DNA from: JAFAMB01 sp963775805
GTDB lineage: Bacteria > Verrucomicrobiota > Verrucomicrobiia > Chthoniobacterales > JAFAMB01
Length of the DNA: 64,000 nucleotides
NCBI GenBank assembly: GCA_963775805.1
Contig: CAVZKG010000005.1
Coordinates: 124,001-188,000, forward strand
Direction: 5' to 3'
Shown piece by piece: positions 1 through 8,745 of this stretch (the first letter of the stretch is position 1; every line of letters starts with the position of its first letter). Under the pieces are notes generated by a model. The model searched no databases, was not told the origin of the DNA, and saw nothing but the letters and a program-made list of their open reading frames with translations. Position numbers and translations under genes: made by a program.

Positions 1-452
1 AGTTGAATATTGGCAATACTAAGCTCATGCATTTTCGCGGTTGGCTTTATCTTGATGTGAAGCCTATCTAAAAGTTCACCGGCCATGCGGTTCATTTTTC
101 GCATATCCACCAGGCCATACCAGGTCGTCGGTTCACGACCGAGGTATATATTCTCCGCCACCGTCATCTGGGGAATTGGGCTTAGTTCCTGGTGAATCAT
201 CGAAATGCCCTTGGAGAGGGCATAGTGAGTATTTGTGATGTTTAGCTTCTCACCTTTGAAGGTGATGGTGCCCGAATCCGGCGCATAGATGCCGATCAAA
301 CATTTCATCAGGGTCGATTTACCTGCCCCGTTTTCGCCCATCAAGGCGTGCACCGATCCCTTGCGGGCATGGAGCTGGACATTGCTAAGGGCACGAACAC
401 CTGGAAATTGCTTGGAAATACCCTCCATGCTGAGCACGTACTCGTTTTCCAT
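1..452 (-). CDS. Sugar ABC transporter ATP-binding protein (partial, N-terminal part)
   Basis: Start of a ribose/galactose-type (RbsA/MglA family) ABC ATPase that powers uptake of a sugar or cyclitol across the inner membrane. About 150 residues are present; the rest lies beyond the left edge. Walker A is clear (GENGAGKST, near residue 38) and the Q-loop follows (MIHQELSPI). The ATG is preceded by AGGAG at good spacing. It lies about 30 bp after the binding-protein gene at 483-1436 and continues that operon. The neighbouring iol genes suggest myo-inositol or a related cyclitol as substrate. The family call is firm; the substrate is inferred. Confidence 0.9.
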   Translation of the reverse strand, partial: MENEYVLSMEGISKQFPGVRALSNVQLHARKGSVHALMGENGAGKSTLMKCLIGIYAPDSGTITFKGEKLNITNTHYALSKGISMIHQELSPIPQMTVAENIYLGREPTTWYGLVDMRKMNRMAGELLDRLHIKIKPTAKMHELSIANIQ

Positions 453-482
453 ATCCAGCTCCTTTCTTTTTCTAGCAATGAC

Positions 483-1436
483 TCACTTCATGAATGTCTT
501 ATAGTTCTCCTTAGTGACTTTCTGGTAGGGAATCCAGATGACCCCGTCCACCACTTTCGGATTCGGTTCCTTCTTCACCATCAGATAAGCTGCGTTGACA
601 GCCTCGTTGCCTTGGCCAACGGGATCCTGGAACACGGTGTTGTTGAGTTCACCCTTTTCCATTGACTCTAAAGCGTCATGGCTGCCGTCCGTACCGCCAA
701 CAGGGATCTTGCCGAGCTTTCCCGCTGCCTTGATCGCTTGCAGGGCGCCCAGTGCCATCTCGTCGTTGTTGGAGGCCACGCCGTCAATCTCCTGGCCTGA
801 CGCCAGCCAATTTTCCATGATGGTCTTGCCCTGGACGCGCTGCCAGTTACCTGTCTGCTCTCGGGTGATCTTGATGTCCGGGAACTTTTCCTTCACCACT
901 TGTTTGATGCCATCCGTCCGGCCAATCGCGGCTTCATTATCCAGTTCACCCATCAGGATCACCAAGTTGCCTTTGCCTCCCATGGCCTTCCCGAGTTCCT
1001 CCATATTCATGATCCCGGCCTCGATAGACTTGGATCCAGAATAGACAACACCCTTTGGCAGATTCGCGGGCTGGCGGTTGACGTAGACTAGAGGTTTTCC
1101 AGCTTTGGTGACAGCCTTGGTCATTGGTCCGGTCGCCGCAGTGTCCACCGGAAGGATAACCACCGCGTCCATGCCCTGTGCCAGGAAGTTTTCCACCTGG
1201 CCGACCTGCTTGGCGGTGTCATTGGCCGCATCGACAATGGTCAGGTCGACATCGGGGTGGGTACTGGCCCACTTGGTCATTGCATCCCGAACATTCGTCA
1301 GCCAGACATCGTCGAACAGGGCCATGGCTACGCCGATCTTCACCTTCTGGTCGGCGAGGGCCGTTGTATTGCCCAGCGCAATTGCCAATATGGCGATTAC
1401 TGGAAGGATTAACTTAGCGAGTTTCATCATTTTCAT
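483..1436 (-). CDS. Periplasmic sugar/inositol-binding protein of an ABC importer
   Basis: A 317-residue type I periplasmic binding protein (Peripla_BP_4, ribose-binding fold) that captures the ligand and delivers it to the membrane complex. The chosen ATG (MKMMKLAKL) gives a short basic n-region, a hydrophobic core to about residue 22 and an ALA-type cleavage site (TTALADQ). An upstream start would add 20 residues before the signal peptide and looks wrong. The mature part begins KIGVAMALFDDVWL. The run IDGVASNNDEMALGA is typical of the hinge region in RbsB and rhizopine-binding MocB-like proteins. It sits between iolG and the ABC ATPase, so an inositol-type ligand is likely. No permease gene is visible here; it may lie to the left. 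Confidence 0.88.
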   Translation of the reverse strand: MKMMKLAKLILPVIAILAIALGNTTALADQKVKIGVAMALFDDVWLTNVRDAMTKWASTHPDVDLTIVDAANDTAKQVGQVENFLAQGMDAVVILPVDTAATGPMTKAVTKAGKPLVYVNRQPANLPKGVVYSGSKSIEAGIMNMEELGKAMGGKGNLVILMGELDNEAAIGRTDGIKQVVKEKFPDIKITREQTGNWQRVQGKTIMENWLASGQEIDGVASNNDEMALGALQAIKAAGKLGKIPVGGTDGSHDALESMEKGELNNTVFQDPVGQGNEAVNAAYLMVKKEPNPKVVDGVIWIPYQKVTKENYKTFMK

Positions 1437-1635
1437 TCTTATGCTTCTTTCTTGGGGGGTGCTCCGCGACGCGGAAGGGTCAGCCTGTAATTTCAAACAA
1501 GACTGTCATGAAATGGAGTATTTCCTGAGGTCTTGTCCGATATTTTCCAAGCTTCAGTTGCCAATAATATTCATTTGTTGCGAGGGGGACAGTGAATTCC
1601 CTTTGTCGTTTCGTAATCTGTTTCTCTCTTCCGTT

Positions 1636-2661
1636 CTAAACGTGAGATGGCAGGTCGTCCTGGTAGAGGTCTGGACGCGTACCCAATTTAATGGCCACTA
1701 TTTTGCCATTCTTCTGCGCTTCGACACACGCATCGGCAGTCACAGCGGCGGCGTAACCGTCCCAGGACGACGGACCTCTGATTCTGCCAGAGGCCACAGA
1801 GTGGATCCATTCTTGTAACTCGACGTCATAGGATGCAATAAATCGCTTTTTCCAGTCCGTGAGAATATCAACGCTAAGCTTGGCCTCGCTCCGCATCAGC
1901 ACGTTGGAAGGTTCGGGTAGGCGGGCCACACCCGTTTCACCAACCAGCTCACACTGGATGTCATAGCCGTAGGTGGCATTGACAAACACTTCGACGTCGA
2001 TCCGGACGCCAGTGGCGGTTTCAAGCAGGACGATCTGGGGATCGGCCAAGTGCTTGGAAGCCTTGCTGGTCTTTTTGGGAAAGAGGACTTGGACAGAAAC
2101 ATATTCGTCGTCGAGCAACCAGCGCATGATATCAATCTCGTGGATGACGGTATCGGTGATGGCCATCTCGGTGGTATATTCGTCTCCGACCGCCTGGTTG
2201 CGGTGGGCGCAATGAGCGATCAGCGGAGCGCCAATGCCCCCTTTGGTGACGAGCTCCTTCAAAAGGCGATAGCCCGCGTCATAGCGACGCATGAAACCGA
2301 CCTGGACCAGGCGCTTGCCCAAAGCGACTTCGGCATCAAGGATGCGTTTGCATGCCGCGGCCGTAGTCGCCAGAGGCTTCTCACAGAACACTGGCTTGCC
2401 CGCTGCAATCGCCGCCAAAACGAATTCTTCGTGGGTCGAACCAATCGAGGTCACGATAATGGCATCCACGTCCTTCGCTGCAATGAGATCTTGTCCGGTG
2501 CCTTCGGCCCGGCCGCCGAGGTCCTTGGCAATCTTCTGAGCCCGCGCGGGATCAATATCGGTCACTGCCACCACACTTCCGCCGGACAAGGCTTGAGTGA
2601 TACGGCGGATATGATCCTGCCCGATGTTTCCGGTTCCAATAACTCCGATTCTAATAGCCAT
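1636..2661 (-). CDS. iolG: Inositol 2-dehydrogenase (IolG family)
   Basis: NAD-dependent oxidation of myo-inositol to 2-keto-myo-inositol (scyllo-inosose), the first step of inositol catabolism. The product is 341 residues, the usual IolG length. The Rossmann motif GTGNIGQDH is at residues 9-17, EKPLAT near residue 94 carries the catalytic lysine, and DTVIHEID carries the Asp/His catalytic pair. The blocks GFMRRYD and YGYDIQCELVGE are very characteristic of IolG rather than of generic Gfo/Idh/MocA proteins. The start MAIRIGV was chosen; a TTG nine codons upstream is possible. It lies downstream of iolI and upstream of the binding protein, so oxidation and uptake genes are in one transcription unit. 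Confidence 0.92.
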   Translation of the reverse strand: MAIRIGVIGTGNIGQDHIRRITQALSGGSVVAVTDIDPARAQKIAKDLGGRAEGTGQDLIAAKDVDAIIVTSIGSTHEEFVLAAIAAGKPVFCEKPLATTAAACKRILDAEVALGKRLVQVGFMRRYDAGYRLLKELVTKGGIGAPLIAHCAHRNQAVGDEYTTEMAITDTVIHEIDIMRWLLDDEYVSVQVLFPKKTSKASKHLADPQIVLLETATGVRIDVEVFVNATYGYDIQCELVGETGVARLPEPSNVLMRSEAKLSVDILTDWKKRFIASYDVELQEWIHSVASGRIRGPSSWDGYAAAVTADACVEAQKNGKIVAIKLGTRPDLYQDDLPSHV

Positions 2662-2724
2662 TTTTAAATCGTTATTTTGCTTCGCCAACGTTCTCGAAAG
2701 CCTTGCTATCCGTTTGGGAGGATA

Positions 2725-3546
2725 TCAACCGAACAAGTAGCCTATACTTTTTTGGAGCTGCGCCTTCAGCTCAGGGAGCGCCAGTTCCCGCACTTGCGGC
2801 GAAAATGGTTCGTAGGAAATGGGCGCTGTACACTCGCCGTCCAGCAGGGCCGCAACCTGGCCACGGTTATCCACAATGTCGTCCTTGGTCACCAGGACCC
2901 GGTCTTCGTCTGTGATTGTTACTTTTGTCTTGCCGGCCAGAACGCCTGAAACGTGGATGATGGCGGTCTGCTTTGGGAAAAACTCCGTTTCACCGCTCAA
3001 GTAATGATGAAAGGTGTCATGAAGCAATTGATAGGAACCCGGATATTCGCACCTGGCAATTCCTTCCAGAGCGATCTTCTTGGTCCGTAAGGAACAGATT
3101 TCAAAACCCAGAGGCTCGACTAAGCCGATCATCTTGGCTTCGGCAAACAATGAACCATAGGCGGTTAATGCGGTCACAAGTTCATCACTCTGTTGGGCGG
3201 CGCTACGCTTGTCGCCGGCGTCATTCAACGGACAGAGCACGATCTGTGAACAATTGATCCGCTTGGCTTCGGCGATCAGATCCTTCAGCTTCTCGACATT
3301 CTCCTTCAGGACCCTGAGGTCTTCAAAGGGATACAGGGCGTTGATTGTCAACGCTTTGATACCAGTCTCTTTGAAGGCTCTCTGGAGGGCGGCGTCTGAT
3401 AATCCGTCCAAGACACCCTTGTCGGTAAAGTCGTTCCGGACCTCGACGTATCGTATGCCCAGCTCAGCCGTGAATTTCAGGAATTCCTCCAGCGGAATCT
3501 GAGGTTTGATTGCTCTATTCAGGCAAAGCAGGTCGGTTCTCGACAT
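2725..3546 (-). CDS. iolI: IolI-like TIM-barrel isomerase (inosose isomerase family)
   Basis: A 273-residue AP-endonuclease-2-type TIM barrel, the fold of IolI (2-keto-myo-inositol isomerase) and IolH. The expected metal ligands are in order: Glu in LVEPLGF, Asp in LLHDTFHH, His in IIHVSG and Glu in ISYEPFSP. The run TITDEDRV matches the conserved segment of Bacillus IolI. It probably interconverts inosose isomers downstream of IolG. It ends about 60 bp before iolG on the same strand, which supports one operon. Sugar-phosphate isomerase/epimerase paralogues share this fold, so the exact substrate is inferred from context. Confidence 0.82.
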   Translation of the reverse strand: MSRTDLLCLNRAIKPQIPLEEFLKFTAELGIRYVEVRNDFTDKGVLDGLSDAALQRAFKETGIKALTINALYPFEDLRVLKENVEKLKDLIAEAKRINCSQIVLCPLNDAGDKRSAAQQSDELVTALTAYGSLFAEAKMIGLVEPLGFEICSLRTKKIALEGIARCEYPGSYQLLHDTFHHYLSGETEFFPKQTAIIHVSGVLAGKTKVTITDEDRVLVTKDDIVDNRGQVAALLDGECTAPISYEPFSPQVRELALPELKAQLQKSIGYLFG

Positions 3547-3595
3547 AAAGTATTCTCACTCGGTTTATTGCGGAGTGGGCCAGTACAGCCCGGTA

Positions 3596-4561
3596 CTAAC
3601 TTTTCTTTGTGGTTGGACCGCCGGAGTTCGTCGAAAGCATCATCTGCTCCATCCCCTTCAATACGGCATTTTCGCGATCAGAGGGAAAGGTGATCTCCAG
3701 TTTTTCTTCCCCTCGGGAGGCCCGTAGCTGAAGAGTAAGAACGCCGCTTTCCTGATGGCTTAAATGAAAATCCGCCAGCCGAACACGAGGTATAAAGGTG
3801 ATGGTGTCCGCAAATTCGTAAACATTTCCCGGAACTGAAGGTGTCTCGGTAGGATCCACCGGGTTGGGCAGCACGGGCGTAGCCGGCGTTTCCTTCGGCT
3901 CCTCTGCAGAAGAAGTTACCGCGGAGAGTTCTCCCGAAGACTTTTTCCCCTCTGAAATCAGGACAAGCTCCCGTTCCGTCATCAACAGTGCCCCGGCGGG
4001 AGCAAGTTGGTCTGCTGGCCATTGGATAGCAGCCAGCATCCGCTGCCCCTTGGGCCAATAACGCTCCGCCTCGTTCCGGAATTTCATCGGCCAAGCCTCA
4101 AAGATTGAAATCTCGTTCGGGCCCTTCCCGTCGACGGTAGTCCGTCCTGGATCGATGCCCGCGAGCATCAGATCAATGGCCTCATAATAAAACTCGTCCT
4201 CGACTCTTTCGAAATTGATCGTTACGGAGTCCGCCTTGCCTGCCTCGGAAAAGGCTACTATTAGCTGGCCCGACAGAAGAATAGATGTCAGTTCAAAAAA
4301 CAAGGTGTTACTGAAGTCGGACTGTACCAGGGCGGTGCCGGCGTCTTCAGTTTCCGAAACTACGATCCAGCCGTTGTTCGTCACCACGAGCAGGGTGGCC
4401 GGCGACTTTTCATCTCCGGTTGGAAAAGCCGGAGCATGCACAAGTAAACGGACCGTTTCTTCTGATGGTAAGTTTTTTACCAACTCACTGCGAAGCGGTT
4501 CAGGCGCGTCGGAAACGGTATCGAACTTAGTGGGAAAGCGTGTGTCGATTTTCATACTCAA
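3596..4561 (-). CDS. Conserved hypothetical protein, 321 aa
   Basis: I do not recognise a named family. The protein has no signal peptide and no membrane segment. It appears to hold two beta-rich domains, about residues 50-135 and 170-310, separated by an acidic/proline-rich linker near residues 215-250 (many E, P, T). The second domain (ALLMTERELVLISEGK, later FIPRVRLADF) resembles the beta-barrel pattern of bacterial PH-like domains, but this is only an impression. It lies 49 bp upstream of iolI on the same strand and could be read into that operon. It does not look like a metabolic enzyme. Coding is supported by length, codon regularity and position. Confidence 0.7.
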   Translation of the reverse strand: MSMKIDTRFPTKFDTVSDAPEPLRSELVKNLPSEETVRLLVHAPAFPTGDEKSPATLLVVTNNGWIVVSETEDAGTALVQSDFSNTLFFELTSILLSGQLIVAFSEAGKADSVTINFERVEDEFYYEAIDLMLAGIDPGRTTVDGKGPNEISIFEAWPMKFRNEAERYWPKGQRMLAAIQWPADQLAPAGALLMTERELVLISEGKKSSGELSAVTSSAEEPKETPATPVLPNPVDPTETPSVPGNVYEFADTITFIPRVRLADFHLSHQESGVLTLQLRASRGEEKLEITFPSDRENAVLKGMEQMMLSTNSGGPTTKKS

Positions 4562-4838
4562 AGCTAGCGATTTCGCCCCTTAGTAGTGATTGCATATTAC
4601 CAACTTGTAATTCACTTCGACGCTGCCTGCGGTACGCCTTGTCTGAAGGTGATTTACTAACCATTGGATAACTATCTCTAACTAAGGAGATCCGTTCTCA
4701 GGATTCGAACGCACGTGCTCCTCAGACTTTTTTTGGGGGGTATAGCTAGCTAAAGGTAATCAAAAAGTCGATGGAAAGATCAAGCTTATTCATTATATCT
4801 GTAAAAAGATGGTGCGCGGTATGAGTCCAATACTTTAC

Positions 4839-6305
4839 TTAGTTGTTAAGACCCCCAAAGCAAAGGTATTTGACTTCCACGAATTCCTCGATGCCGTAGT
4901 GGGATCCTTCACGGCCGAGCCCGGATTGTTTAACGCCGCCAAACGGCGCCACCTCGTTTGAAATGAGGCCAGTGTTAATACCCACCATTCCAGATTCTAG
5001 CCCCTCTGCTGCTCTCCAAATGCGCCCGATATCGCGACTATAAAAATAGCTTGCGAGTCCGAATTCGGTATCATTGGCCATTTGAATTGCTTGCTCATCG
5101 GTGTCAAAACTAAACAATGGAGCCAATGGGCCGAAAGTTTCCTCTCTAGCCACCTTCATTTGAGGAGTCACACCCGCCAATACGGTCGGTTCAAAGAAGG
5201 TCTGGCCCAGAGCATGCCGCTTACCGCCCAGGAGAAGGCGGGCACCTTGCGAAATGGCGTCTTGGATATGTTCCTCGACTTTTTCCACTGCAGCCTGGTC
5301 GATCAAAGGACCTTGGAGAACGCCTGGCTCGAAGCCATTGCCGACTTTAAGTTTCTTGACTGCCGCGACGAGTTTCTCGGCAAAGGCGTCATAAACGCCC
5401 GCTTGGACATACAGACGGTTGGCGCAAACGCAGGTCTGACCAGCATTGCGGTATTTGGAGATGATCGCACCCTCGACAGCCGCATCCAGATCCGCATCAT
5501 CGAAAACGATGAATGGGGCATTCCCACCTAGTTCCAGAGAAAGCTTTTTGATCGTGCCGGCGCTCTGTTTCATGAGCAGGCGACCCACCTCGGTCGAGCC
5601 CGTAAACGTCACTTTACGGACATCCGGATTAGAGGTCATTTCTCCACCAATCTCCTTCGAGCTGCCTGTCAAAACGCTAAAAACACCGGCCGGGATGCCA
5701 GCGCGTTCTGCCAGTACCGCGAGTGCCAAGGCCGAAAACGGGGTGGAGCTTGCGGGCTTTGCCACCATGGTACAACCCGCGGCCAACGCTGGACCGGCTT
5801 TGCGTGTGATCATTGCGGCTGGAAAATTCCAAGGAGTAAGAGCCGCACAGACTCCAATTGGCTCTTTGATAACCACCAGTCGGCGATCATTCCAAGGCGA
5901 AGGAATAGTGTCTCCATAAACGCGTTTGGCTTCCTCGGCGAACCACTCGATAAAGGAAGCGGCGTAAGCGACTTCACCTTTAGCTTCGGCCAGCGGTTTA
6001 CCTTGTTCCGCGGTCATCAGCTTCCCCAGGTCTTCGACGTTTGCCAACATCAGCTCATACCACTTTCGCAAAAGACCGCTTCGATCCTTGGCAGGCTTGC
6101 GACGCCACTGGTCCCAAACGCCCTTCGCCGCTTCGATCGCACGTCGAGTTTCGGCAATTCCCATCATGGGTACGGTTCCCAAGATCTCCCCGGTGGCGGG
6201 GTTGTTGACGTCCAGAGTTGCGCCGTTATCGGCATCACACCAATGGCCGCCGACGTAGGCTTGGCGGCGAAATAGATCCGGATCTTGCAAAGAAAACCTA
6301 GTCAT
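4839..6305 (-). CDS. gabD: NAD(P)-dependent succinate-semialdehyde dehydrogenase (aldehyde dehydrogenase family)
   Basis: Oxidises an aldehyde, probably succinate semialdehyde, to the acid. It is 488 residues from the ATG reading MTRFSLQD, the normal GabD length. Landmarks in order are the cofactor/oxyanion motif TPWNFPAAMITRK, the Glu-containing motif LELGGNAPF, and the catalytic cysteine in NAGQTCVCANR, whose double-Cys pattern is typical of SSADH. ETFGPLAP and the GREG motif near the C-terminus follow. It is transcribed divergently from the dehydrogenase/iolE arm, and 277 bp separate its end from the hypothetical gene at 3596-4561. In this setting it might serve as the semialdehyde dehydrogenase of the sugar pathway, which is an inference. 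Confidence 0.9.
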   Translation of the reverse strand: MTRFSLQDPDLFRRQAYVGGHWCDADNGATLDVNNPATGEILGTVPMMGIAETRRAIEAAKGVWDQWRRKPAKDRSGLLRKWYELMLANVEDLGKLMTAEQGKPLAEAKGEVAYAASFIEWFAEEAKRVYGDTIPSPWNDRRLVVIKEPIGVCAALTPWNFPAAMITRKAGPALAAGCTMVAKPASSTPFSALALAVLAERAGIPAGVFSVLTGSSKEIGGEMTSNPDVRKVTFTGSTEVGRLLMKQSAGTIKKLSLELGGNAPFIVFDDADLDAAVEGAIISKYRNAGQTCVCANRLYVQAGVYDAFAEKLVAAVKKLKVGNGFEPGVLQGPLIDQAAVEKVEEHIQDAISQGARLLLGGKRHALGQTFFEPTVLAGVTPQMKVAREETFGPLAPLFSFDTDEQAIQMANDTEFGLASYFYSRDIGRIWRAAEGLESGMVGINTGLISNEVAPFGGVKQSGLGREGSHYGIEEFVEVKYLCFGGLNN

Positions 6306-6342
6306 TGGTCTCAAATCTCAAAGAATTCATTTTATTGCGTTA

Positions 6343-6358
6343 ACTTTCAAGTGAAAGT
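6343..6358. promoter_or_regulatory. Perfect 7+2+7 inverted repeat, candidate operator
   Basis: The sequence ACTTTCAAGTGAAAGT lies in the 261-bp divergent interval between gabD (minus) and the Gfo/Idh gene (plus). Its 7-bp arms are perfect complements around AG. TTTC/GAAA half-sites are common for DeoR-family repressors, and a DeoR and a LacI regulator are encoded 8-9 kb downstream. The operator role is inferred. Confidence 0.45.
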
Positions 6359-6566
6359 ACCGGAATCGCCAATATATTTTGTAGGAATTGCAAAACCAGC
6401 TATTTTCCTTGACGATCGGCTTACGAATAGCTTACGAACGAAGGAACCAAGTAACAGTTGTTGCGTATAGCTTCTCCTTACAAAAAGCAAATCTAAATTT
6501 CAGAAGAACGGCGTTTAAATAGGCTCAAGAATTGCCATGCGATTTCTTTAGATCGACCGAAGCGTT

Positions 6567-7733
6567 ATGACGGAAGAAACAAGAAGAATCAGGGTCGGAA
6601 TGGTTGGGGGTGGACCGGGCGCGGGGATCGCCGAAACGCATCGGACGGCAATGCGCCTTGACGACAAATGCGTTCTGGTTGCAGGCGTCTTTTCGCGGGA
6701 CACTGAGAAGTCGCGCGAAGCGGCAAGACGACTTCGAATCGATCCGGGCCGTGTCTATCCCGATTACAGCGTCATGGCGCAAGTTGAATCCAAGCGGGAA
6801 AGCGACAGAATCGATGTCGCGGTGATTGTCACCCGAACCGACAGCCACTTTGAGATCGCGAAGAAGTTTCTGCAATCGGGAATCCATGTGATTTGCGATA
6901 AGCCTCTTTGCCTTTCGTTGGCAGAGGCAAAGGAGCTAAAGCGCCTGGCCGAAGAGAAAGAATTGCTTCTCTGCCTGACACATAATTATTCCGGTTACGC
7001 GATGGTTCGCCATGCTGCGCGCATGGTTCGAAACGGTGATATTGGCAACGTATGCGTCGTGCAGGCCGAACACGCGTCAGGCTGGGCCGCCAAGTTGCTT
7101 GAAAATCAGGGCCACCCACAGGCGGCCTGGAGAACCGACCCGGTTCTTTCGGGCGATGCGAGCGTTCTTTTCGACTTGGGGACGCATGCGCATCAGCTTG
7201 CACGATTCGTAACCGGGCTTGAAGTCACTGAAGTAGCCGCGGAGTTGAGCCAGATAGTGCAAGGCAGGGCCATCAAGGACAACGCGAATTTATTGCTTCG
7301 ATTTTCCAACGGGGCACGAGGGGCGCTCTGGGCGTCGATGGCGGCGATTGGCAACGAACACGGTCTTCGAATCCGAGTCTATGGAGATCGGGGCAGTTTG
7401 GCCTGGCACCACGAAGATCCTTGTCATTTGCGGTACTCTCCGCTCGATGGCCCACGGCAAATATTGGCGCAGGGAGCCGATGGACTTTCGGCTGAGGCCA
7501 AGCGCTGGACTCGGGTGGGACTTGGTCATCCTGAGGGTTTCTTCGAGTCCTTTGCAAACATCTACACCGAGGTGGCGGAAGCCATTCTGGCCAAATCTGA
7601 AGGCAGGAATTACACAAAAAATGAGCTCGGTTTCTCGGATGCAACCGACGGAGCGCGCGGGGTAGCGTTTGTGGAGTCGGCCATGCGTTCTTTCGCGTCT
7701 GGAGGCGCCTGGACCGGTGTCGAAGCCATCTGA
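6567..7733 (+). CDS. Gfo/Idh/MocA family dehydrogenase
   Basis: A 388-residue NAD(P)-dependent sugar or cyclitol oxidoreductase. The N-terminal Rossmann fold is seen in RVGMVGGGPGAGI (residues 9-21). CDKPLCLS near residue 110 carries the motif lysine (DKP in place of the usual EKP), and FDLGTHAHQL near residue 205 carries the Asp/His catalytic region. The C-terminal beta-sheet domain is complete. It is the first gene of the plus-strand arm and is followed 87 bp later by iolE. Proteins of this type act on inositol isomers, glucosides or oxidised sugars. I cannot assign the substrate, but the neighbours favour an inositol or keto-sugar. Confidence 0.85.
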   Translation: MTEETRRIRVGMVGGGPGAGIAETHRTAMRLDDKCVLVAGVFSRDTEKSREAARRLRIDPGRVYPDYSVMAQVESKRESDRIDVAVIVTRTDSHFEIAKKFLQSGIHVICDKPLCLSLAEAKELKRLAEEKELLLCLTHNYSGYAMVRHAARMVRNGDIGNVCVVQAEHASGWAAKLLENQGHPQAAWRTDPVLSGDASVLFDLGTHAHQLARFVTGLEVTEVAAELSQIVQGRAIKDNANLLLRFSNGARGALWASMAAIGNEHGLRIRVYGDRGSLAWHHEDPCHLRYSPLDGPRQILAQGADGLSAEAKRWTRVGLGHPEGFFESFANIYTEVAEAILAKSEGRNYTKNELGFSDATDGARGVAFVESAMRSFASGGAWTGVEAI

Positions 7734-7819
7734 GAAGGGGCACTGGAGAGAGCAGAAATGGATGCCTACTGTGGGCCTGAAAAAGGGACAAATTAAAACA
7801 TGTTTTTTGAATTACGAAA

Positions 7820-8722
7820 ATGACGGTTTCAAAAATTTCCGGGTCAAAAGTCAATTTGGGAGTCAGTCCATTGTGTTGGACAAACGACGTCCTGGCAGAA
7901 CTAGGCGGAGATATTCCATTGGAAGTCTGTTTGAAGGATGCGGCAGACAATGGCTATGACGGGGTGGAACTGGGGAGGAAATTTCCGAGGGAAGCCCACG
8001 AACTGTTATCGAAATTGTCTAGCCATGGGCTTCGATTGGCCACCGGATGGTACTCAGGGTATCTAAGCGAGCGATCGGTAGAAGCCGAATGGAAGGCGGC
8101 CGCAGACCATGTTCAATTATTGGAGAGCTGTGGTTGCCAGGTTCTTGTCTATGGTGAGTGCGGAATGATGGAAGGAGATTCTCCCTGGGACGAGCCCTTG
8201 AGCCGAGGAACTAAACTCAAATCAATCGACTTGGGAGCGTATGCGGAGAGGCTGGCAGAATTCTCCGTCGGGTTGAATAGACGAGGCATCAAGTTGGCGT
8301 ACCACTACCATTTAAAGATGCTAGTCGAGACGGCGGAAGAAATCGCCGCTTTTTGTGAGGCCACACCCCGGGAGGTTGGGCTTCTTCTGGACACTGGCCA
8401 TGCTTATGCTGCCGGCGCGGATTACGGCGAAGTTCTCCGGCGCTTTGGAGATCGAGTGGTGCACATCCATCTGAAGGATGTCCGTCGAGACGTCCTTGAT
8501 TGGGCACGCAAAAATGATGTGACTTTTAATTCCGCAGTCAGGGAAGGAGTCTTTACAGTCCCGGGTGACGGCAATGTCGACTATACGGAGATTGGCAAAT
8601 TTGTTCGGTCATCCGGGTATAGCGGGTGGGTGGTAGTAGAGGCGGAACAAGACCCAGCCAAAGCTGCACCGCGGATCTATACGGAGAAAGCCTACCAGTA
8701 CGTTCAGAATCTCCTCTCCTGA
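7820..8722 (+). CDS. iolE: Inosose dehydratase (IolE)
   Basis: Dehydrates scyllo-inosose (2-keto-myo-inositol) to the 3,5/4-trihydroxycyclohexanedione, the second step of inositol catabolism. The product is 300 residues, the usual length. The family signature GVSPLCWTNDVLAELGGD opens the protein, followed by GYDGVELGRKFPR, GWYSGYLSERSVEAEW and VYGECG, all characteristic of IolE. Metal-site residues of the TIM barrel are visible in LAYHYH, LLLDTGHA, VHIHLKD and VVVEAEQD. It lies between two Gfo/Idh/MocA genes, with 23 bp to the next start. With iolG and iolI on the opposite arm it identifies the locus as cyclitol-related. iolB, iolC, iolD and iolJ are not seen in this window. Confidence 0.92.
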   Translation: MTVSKISGSKVNLGVSPLCWTNDVLAELGGDIPLEVCLKDAADNGYDGVELGRKFPREAHELLSKLSSHGLRLATGWYSGYLSERSVEAEWKAAADHVQLLESCGCQVLVYGECGMMEGDSPWDEPLSRGTKLKSIDLGAYAERLAEFSVGLNRRGIKLAYHYHLKMLVETAEEIAAFCEATPREVGLLLDTGHAYAAGADYGEVLRRFGDRVVHIHLKDVRRDVLDWARKNDVTFNSAVREGVFTVPGDGNVDYTEIGKFVRSSGYSGWVVVEAEQDPAKAAPRIYTEKAYQYVQNLLS

Positions 8723-8745
8723 TCGAGTTCCCCGAAAGGTTAACA

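Noticed and set aside
1105..1818. 237-codon plus-strand frame
   Set aside because: Antisense to the binding protein and iolG; shadow only.
2050..2667. 205-codon plus-strand frame
   Set aside because: Antisense to iolG, which has full family signatures.
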